DNA from: a virus
Direction: 5' to 3' (one strand)
Length of the DNA stretch: 64,000 bases
IMG/VR virus record: IMGVR_UViG_3300013233_000246
Location: 1-64,000 of that record
A program made the position numbers and the translations under genes. How positions within the stretch are numbered: position 1 is the stretch's first letter; each line of letters begins with the position of its first letter. Positions 60,654 through 64,000 of this stretch are shown here, one piece after another. The notes beneath the pieces are model-generated. The model did not search any database, was not told where the DNA came from, and worked only from the letters and a program-made list of their open reading frames with translations.

Positions 60654-61847
60654 ATGAAACCTTTAAATAAATTACGTATAAACGCTGGTCTTCCAATGGA
60701 TCTTACCATTGAAACTGCACCAGATGTTGAAGGTAAGCAAATCACAGAAGCACGCGAAGCCCCAAGAATGTCCCGTGACTTAGCCACAACGGATAAGCGC
60801 AGTCTTGGTTCAAAAGTACGTGGTGTTGAACGTGCGATGGATCACATCAGACAGGCAATTGGTGTTTTAGAAAAAATCCCCGCAACTGATTATAGTGGTG
60901 AAATCCCTCACTTTATAAGCGAGCTTGAAGATTTGTTGGATGGTGATACCCGTAGTGGTATGACTGGTTATCTTGATACTATATCTGGCGAGCGCGATAA
61001 TTTTGGCAAAGAACCAGAACTAGAAGCAGATCCTGAAGAAATGGATGCGGACATGGAAATGTCGGATGATCCAGAGATGGCTGTTGATGATGAAATGGGT
61101 GCAATGGATGATATGCCACCAGAAGAAGATGAAGTTATGCCCGAAGCTGATGATTTCATGAAAAATCTTACACCAAAGCAACAAGAACAACTAGCAGCTG
61201 CTATTGCCACGCTTAGTATTCTTACCAATGGAAGCATGATTAAAGAAACTATGATGCGCGTTGCTAAGATAACAGGCAAAACTCTTGAAGAAGCGGCTGG
61301 TTATTATAATGTGAATTATGATAGTTGGGAAGATTCTTCGCGACCTGTTAATGTTTCCAATGGTTCTGCAAATGATGAACAAGTAATGGATACTATGTCT
61401 GATCCTAAGAAAGAAGGTCCAGAACAAACAAAAACAATGGATCAGCAAGATAATTCACCTGTTGATAAATCTGGAGATGACTTATCTAACACAATCAAAA
61501 TTCCTAAATATGTAACAAAGGGTTTGAAAGATGCTATTGCAGACTTTCGTAAATCTGAAAAGGATGAACAAAAACGAAACAAAGGATTTGCAAAAGACGC
61601 AGAATACCTTTATAGGGATTCTGCCCGTGCGTTTGAAGAATTATTGGAATTGCTCAATGGTAGTGTTTACGATTTTAAGCTTGCTCAAGTTAAAATGTCA
61701 TCTTTGATGGGACCTATGCTTCATAAGATTCCACCCAAAATAGTTAAATTTATTGCATCCGGCGGTGAACCACAATCATTGAAAAGTTATATGACTGAGG
61801 TACCTAAGAAGTACCCAATCACTGGACCACGGAATACAATGAAATGA
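60654..61847 (+). CDS. Acidic late protein (397 aa), possible internal head protein
   Basis: 397 residues. The N-terminal ~40 residues contain QITE|A, a fit to gp21 cleavage. Helical region to ~115, a Met/Asp/Glu low-complexity block (residues ~120-165), then LTPKQQEQLAAAIATLSILTNGS and a C-terminal helical region KGLKDAIADFRKSEKDEQ ... YRDSARAFEELLELLNGS. Composition resembles the Met/Asp-rich protein at 11456. Consensus late promoter. ATGA overlap with the next gene. Function unknown. Confidence 0.6.
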   Translation: MKPLNKLRINAGLPMDLTIETAPDVEGKQITEAREAPRMSRDLATTDKRSLGSKVRGVERAMDHIRQAIGVLEKIPATDYSGEIPHFISELEDLLDGDTRSGMTGYLDTISGERDNFGKEPELEADPEEMDADMEMSDDPEMAVDDEMGAMDDMPPEEDEVMPEADDFMKNLTPKQQEQLAAAIATLSILTNGSMIKETMMRVAKITGKTLEEAAGYYNVNYDSWEDSSRPVNVSNGSANDEQVMDTMSDPKKEGPEQTKTMDQQDNSPVDKSGDDLSNTIKIPKYVTKGLKDAIADFRKSEKDEQKRNKGFAKDAEYLYRDSARAFEELLELLNGSVYDFKLAQVKMSSLMGPMLHKIPPKIVKFIASGGEPQSLKSYMTEVPKKYPITGPRNTMK

Positions 61848-62314
61848 AAGTAAAAGATATTATAAGTGAAACATTCGGACAAGGATTCTCCAGTGGCGAA
61901 GACAATGGGTATGGTGAAAACTATGCTTCCGAAATGGAACAGGAAACTATTAATTCAGAAATGGCTGCCGATTATAAAAAGGATAGGACGCCTGTAAGTG
62001 AATTTGATATTGAAGAAATAAAACGTTTGGTCAGCCCTGCTGCTAGAAACAGCCGGGATGTTAAAAAGCAAGTTGATGGTGTTATTGCCGACTGGCAAGA
62101 AATGATGGATGAAGATTCATATATAGAAGATGATCTTTTCAATAAAACATATGCACAGTATAAAGCATTAAAAGATTCCAAAGATGAACCACTTATTAAA
62201 TTTAATAAAATGCACGCAATAACAAAGGAAGTTAAGGATGCCGCAGATAAATTTGAAGAATATTCAAATAGTGATAAAGCGGATCAGTGGAAAGACGAAA
62301 AAGGTTATTTCTAA
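61844..62314 (+). CDS. Small late protein with MKVKDI leader (156 aa)
   Basis: 156 residues. Begins MKVKDIISE|TFGQ, similar to the starts of the proteins at 62505 and 63560 and to T4 capsid-targeting leaders. The remainder is acidic and helical (EMEQETINSEMAADYKKD ... IEEIKRLVSPAARNSRDVKKQVDGVIADWQEMMDED). Not recognised. The leader suggests packaging into the head; inferred. Confidence 0.6.
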   Translation: MKVKDIISETFGQGFSSGEDNGYGENYASEMEQETINSEMAADYKKDRTPVSEFDIEEIKRLVSPAARNSRDVKKQVDGVIADWQEMMDEDSYIEDDLFNKTYAQYKALKDSKDEPLIKFNKMHAITKEVKDAADKFEEYSNSDKADQWKDEKGYF

Positions 62315-62319
62315 AAATA

Positions 62320-62508
62320 ATGAAACTTAAAGAAGTGGCAAATAAGCCACTACAATATGGTGACCGAGTGGTACATGTGGACGAAGATTCAAAGTACGCA
62401 GGTCTTATTGGAAAGATAGTGGAAATGAACCCTTCTATGGCGATGGTAAAATGGGAATTTCAAAATAAGCCAATAGCAATGACATTAAATGGATTGAAAC
62501 GAGCATGA
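62320..62508 (+). CDS. Small beta-barrel-like protein (62 aa)
   Basis: ATG at 62320, five bases after the preceding stop. Residues ~13-60 (YGDRVVHVDEDSKYAGLIGKIVEMNPSMAMVKWEFQNKP) resemble a KOW/SH3-like small barrel. The ATGA overlap with the next gene indicates coupled translation. Function unknown; such domains often bind RNA or protein. Confidence 0.55.
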   Translation: MKLKEVANKPLQYGDRVVHVDEDSKYAGLIGKIVEMNPSMAMVKWEFQNKPIAMTLNGLKRA

Positions 62509-63125
62509 AAGTAAAGGACATAGTAGAAGGTAGGCATCCGCACGATCAATATTATCGTCCAAAGCCAAAAAGCCAATTTAAAACTAAGCCCCGCCCAAAG
62601 AAAACCCTCCATTATACGAAGGATATGTTTGATAATTGGGCAACTGACATTCGTACGCGATTTTCTGATGCTACTGCGTATTACGACGAAGAAAATGAAG
62701 AGGTTATAGCAACTTCACCCGATAAGAAACACACATATGGTAAATGGTCTAAGAATCGTAAAGGGGATTACAAAGGCGTATCCTTTTACAATAAAAGACC
62801 ATTAAACACTGTTACGCGTTCAAAGCGGTTGACACCAACAGCAGAAGGATTGGATGTGAAAATATTAAAAGATTTGTTATTTGAAAATGAAACGGTAGAA
62901 GATCTTCCTGATGATTTAGTTAATCAACTAGAACAGCGGGCACAGGATGAAAGGTCGGCAGGCGGATCTGTTGAAATTAATTATGGTTTGCCTTATGTTG
63001 CCGTAACCATGTCAGATGGCGCAGAATATTTTTTCCAGGGTGAAGAAGCTGATGATTTGTTGTCGGAAGTACCAGACAACATACACCCAGAAGATTTTAT
63101 ATTGATGATAGCACAGAATTGGTAA
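62505..63125 (+). CDS. Late protein with MKVKDI leader (206 aa)
   Basis: 206 residues. MKVKDIVE|GRHP leader, then a basic segment (YYRPKPKSQFKTKPRPKKTLHY), a central alpha/beta part (ATDIRTRFSDATAYYDEENEEVIATSP...YGKWSKNRKGDYKGVSFY) and a C-terminal acidic beta domain (VEINYGLPYVAVTMSDGAEYFFQGEEADDLL). Not recognised. Candidate internal head protein by its leader. Confidence 0.6.
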   Translation: MKVKDIVEGRHPHDQYYRPKPKSQFKTKPRPKKTLHYTKDMFDNWATDIRTRFSDATAYYDEENEEVIATSPDKKHTYGKWSKNRKGDYKGVSFYNKRPLNTVTRSKRLTPTAEGLDVKILKDLLFENETVEDLPDDLVNQLEQRAQDERSAGGSVEINYGLPYVAVTMSDGAEYFFQGEEADDLLSEVPDNIHPEDFILMIAQNW

Positions 63126-63131
63126 TATGAT

Positions 63132-63557
63132 ATGAAAATGATACAAGCTTTATTAGAAATGTCACAACAAAATATAGTTCTTAGAACTAATGATATTGAT
63201 GAATATAATGCCTTTATTGATAAGGCATCAAGACCAGACAACGATTACCATTATGAAGAAGTCCCAGACAAAAATGGTACTGGTCTTTATGATATTATCG
63301 TAGAAGTATTTGATTATGCGAGATCACCTCAAACTAGACACGATCCAGAAAGTGTTGATATAGATTGGGATGTAGTATATTATGGTTCTGGGGATTTTGA
63401 TAATGAACGCGATTTTTATATTGTCAAAGGGAGTATAGAATTGCCAGATAACGTAGAACAAGATATTGAACAACGTCTTATGGAAGATCAGGATGATCAA
63501 AAAGCTAACGAATATGATGATCGTGGTGATTACGAATACGATAGGAATATGAATTAA
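63132..63557 (+). CDS. Acidic late protein (141 aa)
   Basis: 141 residues. Begins MKMIQALLE|MSQQ, another (L/I)-x-Glu leader candidate. Central part YEEVPDKNGTGLYDIIVEVFDYARSPQTRHDPESVDIDWDVVYYGSGDFDNERDFYIVKG with an acidic tail. Not recognised. Six bases after the preceding stop. Confidence 0.6.
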   Translation: MKMIQALLEMSQQNIVLRTNDIDEYNAFIDKASRPDNDYHYEEVPDKNGTGLYDIIVEVFDYARSPQTRHDPESVDIDWDVVYYGSGDFDNERDFYIVKGSIELPDNVEQDIEQRLMEDQDDQKANEYDDRGDYEYDRNMN

Positions 63558-63559
63558 TT

Positions 63560-64000
63560 GTGAAAGTTAATGATATTCTTTGCGAAGCCAATCGTAACAA
63601 AATAATTTTAGTAGACTTTCAACCAGTATATCTAAATGGTGGTTATGGTCACGACGAAGCCCTAGAAAATGTAATAGAATCCCTCAATAAAATGAACCCT
63701 ACGGATATTTTAGTATTTTATAATGGCGAAGAAGTTAGTATTGAAGATACATCTGATGAAGTTTTACAAATGTACATTGAACGTGGTTTAGATGAAAACA
63801 TCGCAAGTAATATGAAATTTCGTGAAAAGTCTTATGCATGGCTTCGTAATTTTATGGACGCTGGTATGGACGCTTCGTTGATAATTGCTATAATAAGATA
63901 CATGGCAATGAACAGAATAAATGATTCGCGAGATATAGATCCAGAAACGATGTCTAGTATAATAGGTAAAGAAAACTACGAAGAATGGGAAGATCTTATT
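63560..64000 (+). CDS. Late protein with leader, 3' end outside window
   Basis: GTG start at 63560, two bases after the preceding stop; the frame is open to the window end (147 codons). It begins (M)KVNDILCE|ANRN, like the MKVKDI leaders, then KIILVDFQPVYLNGGYGHDEALENVIESLNKM and DILVFYNGEEVSIED, an alternating strand-helix pattern suggesting a Rossmann-like domain. Not recognised. Confidence 0.6.
   Translation, partial: MKVNDILCEANRNKIILVDFQPVYLNGGYGHDEALENVIESLNKMNPTDILVFYNGEEVSIEDTSDEVLQMYIERGLDENIASNMKFREKSYAWLRNFMDAGMDASLIIAIIRYMAMNRINDSRDIDPETMSSIIGKENYEEWEDLI

Noticed and set aside
1-64000. tRNA genes, rRNA, insertion sequences, integrase/attachment sites
   Set aside because: No cloverleaf-like segment fits the short intergenic gaps and no transposase or integrase motif was seen.

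Overview
This window is the late/structural arm of a large T4-superfamily myovirus (distant from T4 itself) infecting an unidentified, probably Gram-negative bacterium. The evidence is a collinear set of T4-type head, tail and packaging genes: prohead protease 21, scaffold 22, major capsid 23, tail completion 15, sheath 18, tube 19, head completion 4, and terminases 16 and 17. It also carries the replication genes 32 (SSB) and uvsX. DNA is AT-rich and genes are packed nearly end to end, many overlapping by 1-4 bases. T4-like late promoters (TATAAATA, or GATAAATA/CATAAATA) stand before many late genes, and four sigma70-like promoters stand before gene 32 and the RNA-repair genes. No tRNA, rRNA, CRISPR array or insertion sequence was seen, and no stretch of more than about 190 bases lacks a gene.

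Layout. 1-5.8 kb: a left-truncated homing endonuclease, three small prohead-core-type genes, then 21-22-23. 5.8-8.3 kb: an HNH homing endonuclease, a GNAT acetyltransferase and a small unknown. 8.3-22.5 kb: a giant fusion of a W/Y-repeat adhesin with a neck-like domain, unknown virion genes, 15, 18, 19, a second tube-fold protein, 4, 16, a pseudo-ATPase paralogue of 17, and 17 itself. 22.5-24.3 kb: an HD-Pnk RNA end-healing enzyme and a SWIM-like zinc-finger protein. 24.3-26.5 kb: three genes on the minus strand. 26.5-47.8 kb: a 21-kb array of modular fibre/adhesin genes containing an M15 peptidase. 48-50 kb: gene 32 and uvsX. 50-58 kb: rlaP split in two by a homing endonuclease, a metallophosphoesterase, a AAA ATPase broken by an in-frame TAA, a HAD phosphatase, a 2H phosphoesterase, an antisense GIY-YIG endonuclease and RNA ligase 1. 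58-64 kb: small acidic unknown genes, one frameshifted, several starting with a short MK..(I/L)xE leader.

How the genes may work together. Protease 21 should mature the scaffold and capsid, and possibly also proteins carrying leaders that resemble T4 capsid-targeting peptides, which would make those internal or injected proteins. The 4/16/17 group packages DNA; the inactive 17-like protein just upstream may modulate it. HD-Pnk, RlaP and Rnl1 are scattered over 35 kb, yet each sits directly behind a very similar promoter (TTGAC, 17-bp spacer). This looks like an early RNA-repair regulon, plausibly against tRNA-cleaving host defence. Four homing endonucleases of different nuclease types sit next to core genes; two share a C-terminal module, and one has a catalytic core resembling the phage's own gp4.
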